Origin: Melieria omissa
Lineage: Eukaryota > Arthropoda > Insecta > Diptera > Ulidiidae
Length of the DNA stretch: 64,000 nt
Direction: 5' to 3'
Assembly: GCA_963971225.1 (NCBI GenBank)
Contig: OZ020267.1
Coordinates: 52,531,590-52,595,589 of the forward strand
Part shown: piece after piece, positions 1 to 12,599 of the stretch
Layout of the letters: each line of letters opens with the position of its first letter
Position numbering within the stretch: position 1 is the stretch's first letter
Position numbers and translations under genes: made by a program
Notes under the pieces: model-generated
The model's database searches: none
What the model was told of the DNA's origin: nothing
What the model saw: only the letters and a program-made list of their open reading frames with translations

Positions 1-480
1 TATATATATAAGTACGTGTATATAATGACAATTATTGTCTACCTTCCGCTGGTACTCCGCCACCCCCCCCCCCCTCCCTGCTACTTTGTGTGCTTTGCCA
101 CACAATAAAATTTCTGTGGTTGCACAATTTTGGAGCGACATAGTTTCCATGCTTGTTATATTTTATAATTTGTTGTTGTATGGATTGTTCCTTTCAGTTG
201 AAATACGCACAATTTGCATGCAACATTTGCTAAATAGGCAAAGGCATGACATGTGACCATTATTGTACAAAAGGTGGAGTTGAAAAATGTGACAAAATAT
301 GTGAATGTGGCGAACTGAAAAACCGCAAGAAGTCTAGTCTAGTGTGGGTATGGAGTACGAGTTGTTTAGACAAAAATGTCCATTATTTTTAACAAAAATG
401 TGTAACACATTACTGTGAGGGAAAGAAATAGAGGCTTTGGAACTGTTTCATTAGTTATACCGGAATTCCTTAGAAAAGGG
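1..480. other. Non-coding, no gene recognised
   Basis: The stretch starts inside a TA dinucleotide run and contains a short poly-C tract near 62-74. I see no splice-supported exon, no conserved protein and no transposon signature. The short open frames here have no recognisable product. Confidence 0.5.
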
Positions 481-1335
481 TTAACCCCTAAAAAAACCAA
501 AATATTAAAATATGAAAAAAATTAACAAAATCAAAATAATACAATATTAAAAAAATTAAAAGTCAAATCAATAATCAATATTAAAATATTTAAAAAAAAT
601 TAAAAAAATCCAAATATTAAAATATAAAAAAAATCAAAATACATATTAAAAAAATTTAAAAAATCAAAATATTAAAATATTAAAAAAATCAAAATATTAA
701 AATATTAAAAAAATTAAAAAAAATCAAAATATTAAAATATTAAAAAAATTAAAAATAAAAATATTAAGATATTAAAAAAATCAAAATATTAAACTATTAA
801 AAAAAACCAAACAAAAATAAAATATTAAAAAAATTACAAAAATCAAAATATTAAAATATTAAAAAATTAAAAAAATCAAAATAATAAAATATTAAAAAAA
901 TTAAAAAAATCAAATTATTAAACTATTAAAAAAATTAAAAAAAATCAAAATATTAAAAAAATTAAAAAATTATCAAAATATTAAAATATTAAAAAAATTA
1001 AAAATCAAAATATTAAAAAAATTAAAAAAATCAAAATAATAAATTAATAATAAAAAACCAAAATATTAAAATATGAAAATATTAGAAAAATTAAAATATT
1101 AAAAAAATTAAAATATTAAAAAAATTAAAATATTAAAAAAATTAAAAAATTAAAAAAATTAAAATATTAAAAAAATAAAATATTAAAAAAATTAAAATAT
1201 TAAAAAAATTAAAATATTAAAAAAATTAAAATATTAAAAAAATTAAAATATTAAAAAATTCAAATAGTAAAAAAATTAAAATATTAAAAAAAATTAAAAT
1301 ATTAAAATCTTAAAATATAAAAAAAATATAATATA
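481..1335. repeat. Degenerate A/T tandem array (AAATATTAAAAAAATT-type unit)
   Basis: About 850 bp is built from variants of a unit such as AAAATATTAAAAAAATTAA, with period roughly 17-27 bp. The left part is the most divergent. From about 1085 to 1260 the unit is shorter and more regular, at ~17 bp. It contains almost no C or G and no coding potential. It runs directly into a (TAGA)n microsatellite. Confidence 0.85.
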
Positions 1336-1387
1336 AAAAAATATAATATAAAAAAATAAAAGATAAAAGAAATAAAAAGAGAAATGA

Positions 1388-1656
<269 letters not shown>

Positions 1657-3109
1657 GCAACACATTTTAACATCTCCCTTTTTCACATTTGTCCAATTAA
1701 AATTCTTTAAACACTAATGCGAACTAACTGCCTCAAGCTTATCGTGTTTTCTTCGCAAATTTATCTAAAGCTGTTGTTCATCCTCCAGTTTGAGTCGCTG
1801 GTGAAAACATAAAAGATTAAAGAAACATGCAAACTCATAATTTTCCAAGTCGAAGCAACAAAACTTGAGCAATTAAAATCATATTTACGACTGTGTTCAG
1901 GAAGAGAAGAGAGAGTTAGCGCCAGAGTCGGATATTTTGCGCCTTGTGTGTCTGTTTGTGTGTACATTCAAGTGGGTCATTATGTCAAACATAAATTCAA
2001 GTACAAAAATAAACAATAAACTTTGCACTACTAACAAAAACAACAACACACATGCGTACCCGAGCATATGACGCGCACCAACCCACTCCACAGCCACTGA
2101 CGCCAGACAATGGAGACGACATCGTCGCAGCCACAATGACAGAACATAAACTTTCCAGCCGAGAAACAGTGGCGACAATCAATAGATGAGGCGCCCGACC
2201 ACGCACCCATAATTGCATTGCTTCAGTGCGCCGCTTCAGCAATAGTTGACTTTATTGCGCCGATTTGTGTTGTTGTGTGTTCAGGGCAACTCTCACAACA
2301 ATTCGCCGACTGGCGCAGATCTCGAATAACGTATGAGCAAACCGTGAAAAATGCGTGTGTCACAAGTGTGGTGAGGCGTAAGCGACACTCACAACTGCGA
2401 CTTTATAAGTTTAGGCATAAATAAAACAACATGATTTGATCCTGTTCGGTGGCCCTTCCTCCGCGGCAGCACGACTTGGCAGACACAGGAAAATAGGAAA
2501 CAACAACCAGTTTATGTTTAAGTGTCTTATTGTTACTATTGTTAGGTCTTTTCTTCAACTACTCCACTATTAATAAGACCCGTAAGGGGTAAACAAAGGA
2601 ACATTTACTTACAATTTCATTTGTCCATAGGAGTCGTATCGAGCAGTGCGACGAAGTCAGCCAACAATCTTAGTTCTACAGGAAGAACGAAGGCTTCGTG
2701 GCTCAAATTGGTTCAAATCCGAATCACATCCAGTTGTTAGTCAGTGTTCCCTTCGAGCCCCATTGGAATTTGCTTTTATTTCAATATCAGTCCGATATCT
2801 GATATTGTTAGCGTTGTCTGACAGAAACTAGACAGGCATATTTAGATCAAAAAATGTTCCTGGTGATTCTGATATATTTTTCATCAGTGTACGAAGAATC
2901 AAAGAACAACAACACAACAATTCACCACTCATATTATTTTACTATCTCCCTGCTTCTACCCACTGTGTCGGCCCCTGCCTCATCACCGAAGCTTACGTAG
3001 TTACAATGTTCTATATATTAATTCCAACTGCTATTTCACCGACTGCGCCAAACAGCGGGGTGACTGTCTCTCAACTTTGATAAGACAAAAAATGCTGCCT
3101 GCTGTTGCT

Positions 3110-3165
3110 GCGATATATAAAAGCGACAGTGTTTCGGTGCCGGCAGAGGAGTAAGAAAAACGCAA
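3110..3165 (+). promoter_or_regulatory. Possible TATA-type promoter
   Basis: TATATAAAAG at 3112-3121 lies about 25-35 bp before a GC-richer segment (GTGCCGGCAG). The spacing would fit a TATA box and start site on the + strand. No recognisable coding exon follows, and in an A/T-rich genome such a match can arise by chance. Confidence 0.2.
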
Positions 3166-3859
3166 TGGCAAAATTGTAACTGTCATTATTTTATTATTTG
3201 ACATTTCACAATGGGTGGTCTGCCTGCCGCCTTGTCCGCCCTGCGGTCGCTCGCTTTTGTTGCCATGTTGTCGCTACTTGTCTCATACTGGCGAATTTAC
3301 TTTGCACATTTTATTTGTCACAATAATTCATTGGGTATTTCATTTACAGAGAAAAGTCGCCGAACTGTTGTCGTATGGTTGTTGTGGTTTCGCCTATTTG
3401 AACAACTCTGCATGAGAGATTTGTGTAATTTGATAGCATGAGAACTGCCGTTGATTTTCTGGTTTGAAATTGCTTAAAACTTTTATCAAGGAATACGTTT
3501 AATTTGGATAATGAAGATATTTTCGTTCACCTAGCAGTGACTTTATCCAAATATTTATATTGTGCCAAAAAAACATCTCTTTGTGAATCTTAACGAAGAA
3601 TTTACGCTTAGACGGTTAGTTCCCTTTTCCTGTACTCATAGAGGGCACAATGGGAAATGGGATTTCATTTGAATGGAATTACGGGTTTCCGATATAGGAC
3701 CAAACAAAATGTATCTCTTTCCAAAGTATTCGACAGGCAGTAGGAGCACCTATGAGCCTTCTGGTCTGAACTATAACAGCAAAGAAAAATTTTGTATAAA
3801 AAATATTCGAAAAATATGTGTCGAAGATTTTCGATTTGGAGTATTTTCACCAAGTTTTA

Positions 3860-3950
3860 GATCAATAGGCAATCACGTTTCTTCACACAACACCTTCATC
3901 CATGTTTTGACCCTTTAGACCCTGAATTTTAAAAAATTCCGTCTTGTAAT
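3860..3950 (-). repeat. Copy of the dispersed 'GGGTTAA' repeat family
   Basis: Read on the minus strand, this matches the repeat near 18,415-18,450: a segment ending in GACCCCGAATTT-like sequence, 'ACCCTTTAGACCC', then a CAACACCTT-like run. The same block occurs at 7640-7760. The copy is short and diverged and carries no gene. Confidence 0.5.
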
Positions 3951-4779
3951 ATTCGGGAATCAATTGGTGGCCCTTAAAAATTGAAATTAAACTTTTGTGG
4001 CGTCAGATTTCCTAAATAGTTCAGGAAGTATTTTCCCTAAAGTCGGAAGTGCATTCTTGTAAATGAGAGGCAATTCCAGTGCAAATGTTCACGTTCCTAA
4101 CAGTCTTCGTGTCTTCAGCTACTACAGAAGTCGCATATAATATGAAAATAAGTTTCGAGACTCGAACCATATCTATGTAACTAGAAGTGCCATCTATGTC
4201 TTCAGACTATTATTGAAACCTGAAAGATTTTTGCTTCCAGAACGACTAATTGCAATTTTACTTCCAAAACTTCAATCGGTTGACAGTTCTCCCAAAGCAA
4301 CTTTCGTATCGATGTTGAAAAAGTAACATGAAACAAAGATCAGCATTCATTCATCGACTCACACCTCGCTCATTGTTTACGTATTTTTCAAATTCTTTAG
4401 TAAAATTTCACTCTATTCTCAAAATTTAAATTGAAGTTGAAATTTTTGAATGACATTTCGCAACCGCCTCAACACAAGCAATACACGAAATCCCCAAAAC
4501 AGCTAAAACACTTATTTGAATCACTGTTGAAACGTTGAAAACTAATCAGATTTCACTTTTCAATGATTTTTTACTCCTTACCTTGTCTCGAAACATATTT
4601 GTCATACTGTGTACATCACAGAGATCAGCTTCCCCGAAAGCTATAAAGCTTATCCACCAAATAACTAATAATTTTTTTTTTACTTTCGAATATTTTAAGC
4701 GGTAAGAGTAGAATCCACTTATTACCAATGCTCGAACTGCAAAAGCAAATAGGAGTTATTGAGCAAATTTTTAGAAAAT

Positions 4780-5365
4780 ATGACTTGACTTCCTCGAAGT
4801 TAGAACTTTCTCTTTAAAAGTAGGCAAAACTCAGACAGAAGCTTGTTGCTCTACTGGCCAATGTGCCACATTCTCTACATTCGAGAAACTTTTGTAACAA
4901 TGGTATCGGGTGCGCTAAGGAGCTACATCCATGACATTTAAAAAATTAGCAGTGACTTTCTCGAAGTCGAAATTTTCTCCTCGAATGTAGGAAAAACCCA
5001 GATGAGGCCTTGACCAACTCTCTACTCGAAGAAAACTTCACTCTTGAAAAAAACACCTTTACTCCTTAAAATACTTTTACGAAAATTAGTTCGACCAACT
5101 CATGGCAGTCTTGTTCGTTTCTCTGAATTGTGCTCAAAAAAACAAAAATTAGAAGTGACTTCCTAGAAGTCGAAATTTTCTCCTCGAATGTATGAAAAAG
5201 CTAGATGAGGCCTGATGGTCTCTATTCGACTAACTCTCTACTCGACCAACTCTTCACTCTTAAAAAACACCTTCACTCTTAAAAATACTGTTACGAAAAT
5301 TAGTTCGGCCACCTTATACACAGGCTTATTCGTATCTCTGAATTGTGCTCAAAAATAAAACACAC
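4780..5365. repeat. ~205 bp tandem direct repeat, about 2.5 copies
   Basis: Two consecutive units (about 4948-5150 and 5150-5360) share landmarks in the same order: GTGACTTTCTCGAAGTCGAA, TTTTCTCCTCGAATGTA, AGATGAGGCCT, CTCTCTACTCGA, ACGAAAATTAGTTCG and CTCTGAATTGTGCTCAAAA. A partial, more diverged unit precedes them from about 4785. No open frame is maintained, so this is a local non-coding duplication. Confidence 0.75.
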
Positions 5366-5410
5366 TAAAATTATTCAACGTAAGTCGTAGTTCGTAAGTC
5401 GTAAGTCGTA

Positions 5411-5745
5411 GACAGCCGCCGTGGCTCAGTTGGTTAGTGCGCGGTCCAACGAGTCGCATGCAGAGCGACGCAAGATCGAATTCTGCATGTAGTAACACCT
5501 AAAAAAAATAACGGGAAACTCGTTTTCTCTTTCGGTGGCTGTCCTCTCAGCTGGAAATGGCAAACCTCTGAGAGTAAAAATTGCCTATGAAAAAGCTCCC
5601 AACCTGCCGTTCGGAACCGGCATAAAACTGTAGGTCCCTTCCACCCGCGTACAAAATTCACACGCAGAACACGGGTGGTTGCGGGAAGCTAGGCCTTAGT
5701 CTCGCGTAAGCGGGCTGTCGTGCCAATCAATTATTATTAATTATT
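5411..5745 (+). mobile_element. tRNA-derived SINE with target-site duplication
   Basis: The 5' end looks like a tRNA: a pol III box A-like TGGCTCAGTTGG at 5422-5433, and a box B-like GATCGAATTC at 5474-5483. A ~250 bp unrelated body follows, ending in a tail of ATT/TTA repeats (about 5728-5745). It is flanked by AAGTCGTA at 5403-5410 and 5746-5753, which fits an 8-bp target-site duplication, although the upstream site sits in a small GTAAGTCGTA repeat and could be coincidental. It has no protein-coding capacity, as expected of a non-autonomous element moved by a LINE. A related segment occurs near 12,040-12,200 on the other strand. Confidence 0.75.
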
Positions 5746-5754
5746 AAGTCGTAT

Positions 5755-7235
5755 TCTACTTTGCTTTCCTTGCAAACTGCGCAGTGACAGCAAGCATTTT
5801 CGTCACAATGCAATCTCCAAGTTGAATTAAAGAAATAAAACGACTTCATTGCTCATAAAACCCAGTTTGGTTCAATATTTTTTAGACAAGCTTCCCATAT
5901 TCCTAATTTTTCTTTAAATCTTCGTTAAACGATCTAAGTCTTGGTGTACCAATAGAAGCAGTCAACTGGATGGGCTTTCTAAAGCAGTTTAAGAAATACT
6001 TAACTTCATCTGATCTTTGCCTTATTTACATGACCTACCTATACCACCAAAATATATGTCAATTTGCACTTTTCGCAGAAATCTCACATCTGAAGCTTTT
6101 AGATGTATTTCACAACGTACATTCAGGCTTATAGAAGACAGTTGGGTATTCAGCTTCATTGACTCTATGAAACATGGTCATGTCATTGTGCCGATATCTC
6201 TTGTACACGTCTTTTAAATGATGATCTCAAGTTCTTAAAACTTTTTGCACAGAATGTAAGGAAAACCAGTAAAGTCGAAAGTTTGCATCACCATGTAATT
6301 TCGTGACTTAGTTTTTCAAAGATCTCTGCCAAGAATTTAGCTTTTGCTTTCCGTGTAGATACTCAAAAGGACAACGTTTCTGGCATGCGATACATTTTTA
6401 TGAATAATCACATATGTACTTGTATGTGTGCGTGTGTGATGTTTGGCAAACAGTGCTAGTAGTCCACTATTGTAGTAAAGATTAGTAAAGTTTGCTGCAT
6501 CGACACCGAAACTTTACACAGCATGAATGCATACAGAAAAGTTGGCTCACAAGAATTACTAAACATGTCCATACTTGTTGGCGCTGACTGGGACAAAGTT
6601 TTAATGTTGACTGATATTATTATGAAAATGTTGTAACACGTTTTTGAAATATACACTTTTTTGTTAGTAGTTAAACTATGACAAGAAGTAGCTTAAGGTG
6701 AGCTTTGGAGAATCTCTTATTAAGTTCTTCAAATATTAACTCTTCTATACATGCATTGCTATTTAAAATGCAAATAACAATAAATAAACAAATATATACA
6801 AAATTTAAGAAATTATGTATCTCAAAATTAATTTACTGTCTCAAAAATGCTTTGCAATTTAACTACTTTAGTCTTTATAATTGAGTAATAGTAAAATAAT
6901 TGAATTCTTTTTCTATTTGCAGGTAAATTGCGATAACCAAATACTCCGGATGTGACGGCTGCTGGTCGGCGTGTAACCGCAACAACTCATTCCATTTGCT
7001 GCTTATTAAGTTTTTCATATTTTACAACTCCAGCAACGACTGTGCCCCATAAACGTCAACCAACAGCAATGCGGCTGTGGTCGTTCGTTGCTGCATCCAG
7101 TTGTGCCCAGTGCACGTTTTCGCCAATTTGTAAATTTCATTCTAGTTGGCCGTCAACGACACCGACACTGCAATTTGCTGATGCTGCACATGTGACCAGC
7201 CGCAGCACTTCTGTTTAATAATCAGGTTTACCCCT
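5755..7235. other. Non-coding, no gene recognised
   Basis: The region is A/T-rich with isolated short open frames. A TTTCTATTTGCAG-like acceptor ends at 6922. It is followed by ~300 bp of more balanced composition up to 7218, so it could be an untranslated exon of an upstream Hs6st transcript. I see no conserved peptide and would not annotate an exon without RNA data. Confidence 0.35.
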
Positions 7236-7236
7236 A

Positions 7237-7239
<3 letters not shown>

Positions 7240-7281
<42 letters not shown>
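7240..7281. repeat. (GT)n microsatellite
   Basis: About 20 uninterrupted GT dinucleotides. The poly-Cys/Val frame through it is an artefact. Confidence 0.95.
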
Positions 7282-7514
7282 CATTACATTTTATTATTTC
7301 TATTGCTCGCATTTCTCTCAACCTGTTAAATGTGCGCTCTTAAGCGACGCCCTAAAGTATGCTACGAATTCACTTACGGCCCAGTTGTGCCATCTCGACC
7401 GCACACATTCACATTCACTTGAAGTAAGCGGCTGTGTGCGGTGATGCCAGCCAAATGATTTCGTGAAAGGCTGGAATTTTTCTAGAATTTAGATATATGC
7501 ACATATATAGTTTA

Positions 7515-7800
7515 CCCTGACTGACTGACTGACTGATTTGTTATCGCCCAGCCCAAATTGCCAAATCTACAAACAAGAATTTTTGATTGTAGATGTGTAC
7601 ATTTTAAAACATAAACCTTAAATTAGAGTTCTAAAGAGGCAAAACATGGGTTAAGGTGTTGTATGAAGAAACATGATTGATACCAAACTTGTTGAAAATG
7701 CTCTTAATCAAAAACACTTCGACACTTATTTTAATTTTTTTTAAATCAAAATTTGACGGGGTCAACAAAGGATTTAAATTTGTATATGAGAAGATTATGA
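7515..7800. repeat. Copy of the dispersed 'GGGTTAA' repeat family
   Basis: It begins with CTGACTGACTGACTGAT and TTATCGCCCA. It continues through AACATGGGTTAAGGTGTTGT, ATGAAGAAACATGATT and AATTTGACGGGGTCAAC. The same landmarks in the same order open the amplified array at 18,294-19,380. No open frame is maintained. The mobilising mechanism is unknown. Confidence 0.7.
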
Positions 7801-7841
7801 AAAAAAACATGAACCGATAAAATAAAAATAATAAATAAAAT

Positions 7842-8586
7842 AAAATTAAATTAAATTAAATTAAATTAAATTAAATTAAATTAAATTAAATTAAATTAAA
7901 TTAAATTAAATTAAATTAAATTAAATTAAATTAAATTAAATTAAATTAAATTAAATTAAATTAAATTAAATTAAATTAAATTAAATTAAATTAAATTAAA
8001 TTAAATTAAATTAAATTAAATTAAATTAAATTAAATTAAATTAAATTAAATTAAATTAAATTAAATTAAATTAAATTAAATTAAATTAAATTAAACTAAA
8101 TTAAATTAAATTAAATTAAATTAAATTAAATTAAATTAAATTAAATTAAATTAAATTAAATTAAATTAAATTAAATTAAATTAAATTAAATTAAATTAAA
8201 TTAAATTAAATTAAATTAAATTAAATTAAATTAAATTAAATTAAATTAAATTAAATTAAATTAAATTAAATTAAATTAAATTAAATTAAATTAAATTAAA
8301 TTAAATTAAATTAAATTAAATTAAATTAAATTAAATTAAATTAAATTAAATTAAATTAAATTAAATTAAATTAAATTAAATTAAATTAAATTAAATTAAA
8401 TTAAATTAAATTAAATTAAATTAAATTAAATTAAATTAAATTAAATTAAATTAAATTAAATTAAATTAAATTAAATTAAATTAAATTAAATTAAATTAAA
8501 TTAAATTAAATTAAATTAAATTAAATTAAATTAAATTAAATTAAATTAAATTAAATTAAATTAAATTAAATTAAATTAAATTAAAT
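7842..8586. repeat. (TTAAA)n satellite-like array, ~149 copies
   Basis: About 745 bp is an essentially perfect tandem array of the pentanucleotide TTAAA. The only break I see is a T-to-C change near 8096. Such homogeneity over ~149 units implies very recent expansion or ongoing homogenisation, and assembly collapse is possible. It passes directly into a (TAAAA)n array. Confidence 0.98.
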
Positions 8587-8589
8587 ACA

Positions 8590-8828
8590 ATAAAATAAAA
8601 TAAAATAAAATAAAATAAAATAAAATAAAATAAAATAAAATAAAATAAAATAAAATAAAATAAAATAAAATAAAATAAAATAAAATAAAATAAAATAAAA
8701 TAAAATAAAAGAAAATAAAATAAAATAAAATAAAACAAAATAAAATAAAATAAAATAAAATAAAATAAAATAAAAGAAAATAAAATAAAATAAAATAAAA
8801 TAAAACAAAATAAAAAAAAATAAAATAA
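8590..8828. repeat. (TAAAA)n array
   Basis: About 48 copies of TAAAA with scattered substitutions (for example at 8711, 8736, 8776 and 8806). It is more degenerate than the adjacent TTAAA array, which suggests the younger TTAAA array grew at the edge of an older one by a unit change. Confidence 0.95.
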
Positions 8829-8829
8829 A

Positions 8830-11800
8830 TGTCAAATTTTTCTCTTTTTAAAATAGTTTTGTTCACTTATTTAGTAAGTTTTTATGTCCAAAATTTGTCC
8901 TAACTTTACTACTTCTAGACTTCGTTCAATCGAACCGAAGTGGCAACGCTAACTGTTGACTATATTCCATTTTAATGGTGTCCAAGTGTGCACATCTGCC
9001 TGCTCACACACACACACACACACACACACATACCCGCACATGCTTTCATGAGCGTACAACTGCTTTTTCTACTTATTTGTTTTTATTTTCTTCTGTCTAA
9101 TGGCTGTTGGTAATATTGCCTGAACTTGTTTTCTGCAGTTATTTTTTCGTACTGCGTGTCCTGTGTGCTGCTGTTATTATTGCTGTTGCTGGTGTTGGTG
9201 ATGGTGTTGTTGTTATTGTTATACTTGTTATTGTTATACTTGTAGCGGTAACCGCAATTGCATTTATTCGCTTATTCTTGTTGTTCTTGTTGTTTCACTT
9301 TTGCAAATTTCATTGTCGACTAAACTAAACGACATCACTAGTTCTAATTACTCCTCAGCTTGTTATGTTTGTTATAAATTGGCAAATTGATGACTTGCTA
9401 CATGTAGCAATTGAGTTTTTAGTTGTAGAAATCTAACAATTTTACATAAATATCAAAGCAGAAAAAGTCCTTTAGACATTCAAAATTTTAACAAAAATTA
9501 ACAAAAAGTTAAAAAGAAAGAAGAAAGAAAGAATAAGAAAAGAAAGTTATGTACATCTCGGTTTTTTTTTAATTTTGTTTCATCTTCATTGATACCGATA
9601 GATCTGAGTCCATTAGCATAACCGATTCTTACTGGCTAAAACGATTGCCAGTGTTTTGGCGATTGGTCGAAACAGACCGCCCAGAGGGCTTCTTTTTGTT
9701 CCTTCTGTTTGTGTTTAGTTATCTGAACTGTTGACTTCCATTCTAAAAGCTATGTTGTACGTTATCTCGACGTTATCTCCTCTTCTATGGATGTGCAATC
9801 TTCTATTTGCCAAATGCTGAATGCTGGTACATTTTTTATACAGCTGTCTTCTGTCCTCTAAGCATATCGTAGATTTTATGTAATCTTCTCAATAAGGTTG
9901 AGCCGAATTTAATGTTTCCTAAATTTTCCATAACCCGTAAGACTAGAATCTCATTGGCTTCTCCGCCTCATGGCTTCTTTATCGATCTTTAACCTTTCAT
10001 TTTCATGTGAGTGAAGCAAAAGAAATATAAAGTAGCTGCGACTCTAATAATTCGATCAATATTGACCGAATCACTTTTATTTAATACTATTCAATAGTTT
10101 ATTGTCTCATGAATTCCAATTACTAGCACACAACGCTAACTTTTTGCTTTCGGCCATTGCCATCAACAACTGCGAAGCCATTGGATTCAAGCATAATCGA
10201 ATAAACGCCCGAAAGATTTCAAGAATTTGAAATGCACCAACCAAAACTATCCCAATGAGAATATTTACGAAATCACTTTCGCCCATCGTAATCAATTCTC
10301 AGCCCCGTTGGGCGCTCATATTCAATATAGCACAACGAATAACGTCAAAAAGGAAACGAATGTAAAAATGAAATGCAATTTCAAGCGTCCAATAAAATGC
10401 AGAAAATAGCACAAAATAAAAAATATAAAATTTCCATTCAATTTATTCGCCGAAAAATGTAACGCAGCACCAAAATGAGATACGAAAGCGCGCTGCGTCA
10501 AAATTATTCGCTATTGCGCACAGCTTGTTGGTCAGTTTAAGCAATTTTTGTGCCATAAAAGTTATTTGTGTTTTTTCTTTCGATTTTCTGACTGCTCAAG
10601 TGTAGTTAAAACGTAGATCGGCGCAGGGTCAAGTGTTGAAAAAAACAGTTTCTATATGAATTTTATGCTTCAAATGCGGCGAAAACTTTCTCGCGCAAAT
10701 TGCAAAAATTAAACTGTTAAAGTATTACCGTTATCACTGACGAGCTGAAGAGCGCACAACTTGAGCGTTTGCCTTCGGCTCATAGAGCGCTGGCAAGTAA
10801 AATGTTGGTACTTCAGAGGTGCAAACGTATTCCGACCATTCGGCCTGGCTGTGCCGCGCCGACGAGTACATTTGCTTGAATGGCCAGCGATGGGATTGCA
10901 CGTTTAATTCGGTAATTGGCAAACTTACGGCCGAACATTAAAATGGCCCGAAGGACTAAGCCACGTTGTGGCAGGACTGCTTTGCGTAGAACTGTCATTT
11001 GCCGCTTTTACAATGCAGCTCAGATGGCATGGAACTTAAACGGTGTACGTTGTATAATTAGTTGGATTAAGTACAGAATTTAAGAGTCCATAAACTTGAA
11101 AATGCTTCGGGAGATTAGTTTGCCTTAAGCAAGGCATTAAATTCGATTGAAAAGCCTAAGAGCGAAGGCTTGAAAGCACTGTTGCAGTGTGTATCGCAAG
11201 AAGACAAATTTAAACTTTAAAATTTAGATACTTTTTGAAATACTTTGGGTATTCTTTAGCATTTCTAAGGGTAATAATTTGTTCAACTCTTCTGAAGTCT
11301 GACTCTCATAAGAAGCTTCACCAGTTTTGTCGAAGCTTACTTAACATTCTAACTAACATTTTGATTAGTTTTGAGTTTTGTTTGAAGTCTTTGGTTCATC
11401 GGAACCCAAACATTTTCCGCTGAATTCCTATCACTACTTAGAGTGAGTCCATCTAATGTTCAATGGCGATTTCTGCTGTCTGAGATCATTAACGCCAAAA
11501 GCAAAAGTTCCATTGCACTCAATTTTTGCGATCATTGTAACTTAACCTATTGCAATAAATTCGTAAATTGTAATGAATTTGTGTATTAAAATAAAAAATT
11601 CCCTGGATCCACTTGGACAAATTAGAGCCTTTTAAGTTAGAAAAGAAAAATATTGGGCTTACAAAAAGGTCTGGCTATCTGTAGCGCAGAGTATAAATAG
11701 TTATGTACTTATAATTTCATGAACAATACGGGTCGTATGAGTGATTTGAATTATCATACATTTTGAAATGTTTTATGAAAATGTATCCTAAATTTTTTTT

Positions 11801-12035
11801 ATATTTAGTAACCGCCATTCCTCCTACTTTTTTAACTGCTCTTCATTATAGGTCAGATGTCTTTTTAGATGTTCGCTTTAATATGACCCTAAACCGCTCT
11901 ATTGGGAACAGCTCCGGACACTTTAAAGTGGTGGTATGCCTTGACGACAATCATACCTCAAACATATCTCTGATTCTCATTATTCTTAGCATATAAGTTC
12001 CTTGTCCTTTTAGTGACCTTTTAGTTTACAACACA
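8830..12035. other. Non-coding, no gene recognised
   Basis: It contains a (CA)n run at about 9006-9032 and a stretch of TTGTTGTTATTG repeats near 9165-9290. The segments around 10,440-11,000 are less A/T-rich and hold several short overlapping open frames, but I recognise none of the peptides. The sequence could be upstream regulatory or intronic sequence of Hs6st. Confidence 0.45.
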
Positions 12036-12039
12036 CATT

Positions 12040-12240
12040 CGAAACACATTGGGGAAAGGAAGAGGGGACCTACAGTTTAGGACTGAATCCGGGCGGGGGT
12101 TTTCTGGCAATTTTCCTTTCACATTTGGAGGTTTTGCCATTGCCTGCATAGAAGTAGCTGAGGGTTTTACCAGCCCAAGCTAGGAAACGAGCCTAGGGCC
12201 TCTAGTATGAGAAGCCAGCTGGACTATCGAAACCGGTTGC
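12040..12240 (-). mobile_element. Relic related to the SINE at 5.4 kb
   Basis: Read on the minus strand, it shares ordered blocks with the element at 5411-5745: a GGCAAAACCTCC-like segment, AATTGCC, and TAAACTGTAGGTCCC immediately followed by a pyrimidine run. The two are otherwise well diverged, and the tRNA-like head is not recognisable here. It may instead be another repeat sharing only the body. Confidence 0.45.
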
Positions 12241-12245
12241 AACAC

Positions 12246-12345
12246 TAACACAGACTTAGGTTAGGTTAGGTAAGAAAGGCGGCTTGCTTATTCTCAGAAA
12301 GTACACTCGGAGGCCCCAAAGGCCCATTGTGATGCCCGATGAAGT
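12246..12345 (-). mobile_element. 3' tail of a retroelement-like repeat ending in (CCTAA)n
   Basis: On the minus strand the segment reads GGGCCTTTGGGGCCTCCGAG, then a variable stretch, and ends in exactly three CCTAA units (TTAGG x3 at 12256-12270 on +). A closely related end is at 36,900-36,994 and a looser one at 46,100-46,186. The body of the parent element is not present. Confidence 0.5.
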
Positions 12346-12599
12346 GTCGCAAGCCCTTGTCATCCTCTATTCGGTGCTGGCTGAAACCAACCTGAGCGTC
12401 GAATGAATCTGGCAATATCCTCCAGTGGATATTGCCAGACTTAACTCGCTACTAATATGGTTTTGCTAGTACTGGAAACATTTCAATGTTTTTAACAATC
12501 ATTTGTGAGGGATCAGTTTTTTCGTAGGCAGTACTTAGTACAAACAACTATAATACAAGACGAATCCAACACTCCATAAATTACCATATGAAATCATGT

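Larger units (their letters stand above)
1660..4780. other. Non-coding region, no host exon recognised
   Basis: Composition becomes less A/T-rich around 1900-2440, and there are several isolated short open frames, but none resembles a known protein or is bounded by convincing splice sites. A TATA-like candidate at 3112 and a repeat-family copy near 3865-3945 are listed separately. It may be intergenic or first-intron sequence upstream of the visible Hs6st exons. Confidence 0.45.

Noticed and set aside
6910..7220. A coding exon following the acceptor at 6922
   Set aside because: The open frame is short, resembles nothing in Hs6st, and has no clear donor. It may be an untranslated exon but is not supported.
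8576..8866. Open frames of Phe/Ile/Leu/Tyr over the (TAAAA)n array
   Set aside because: Artefact of the simple repeat; no initiation context or conservation.
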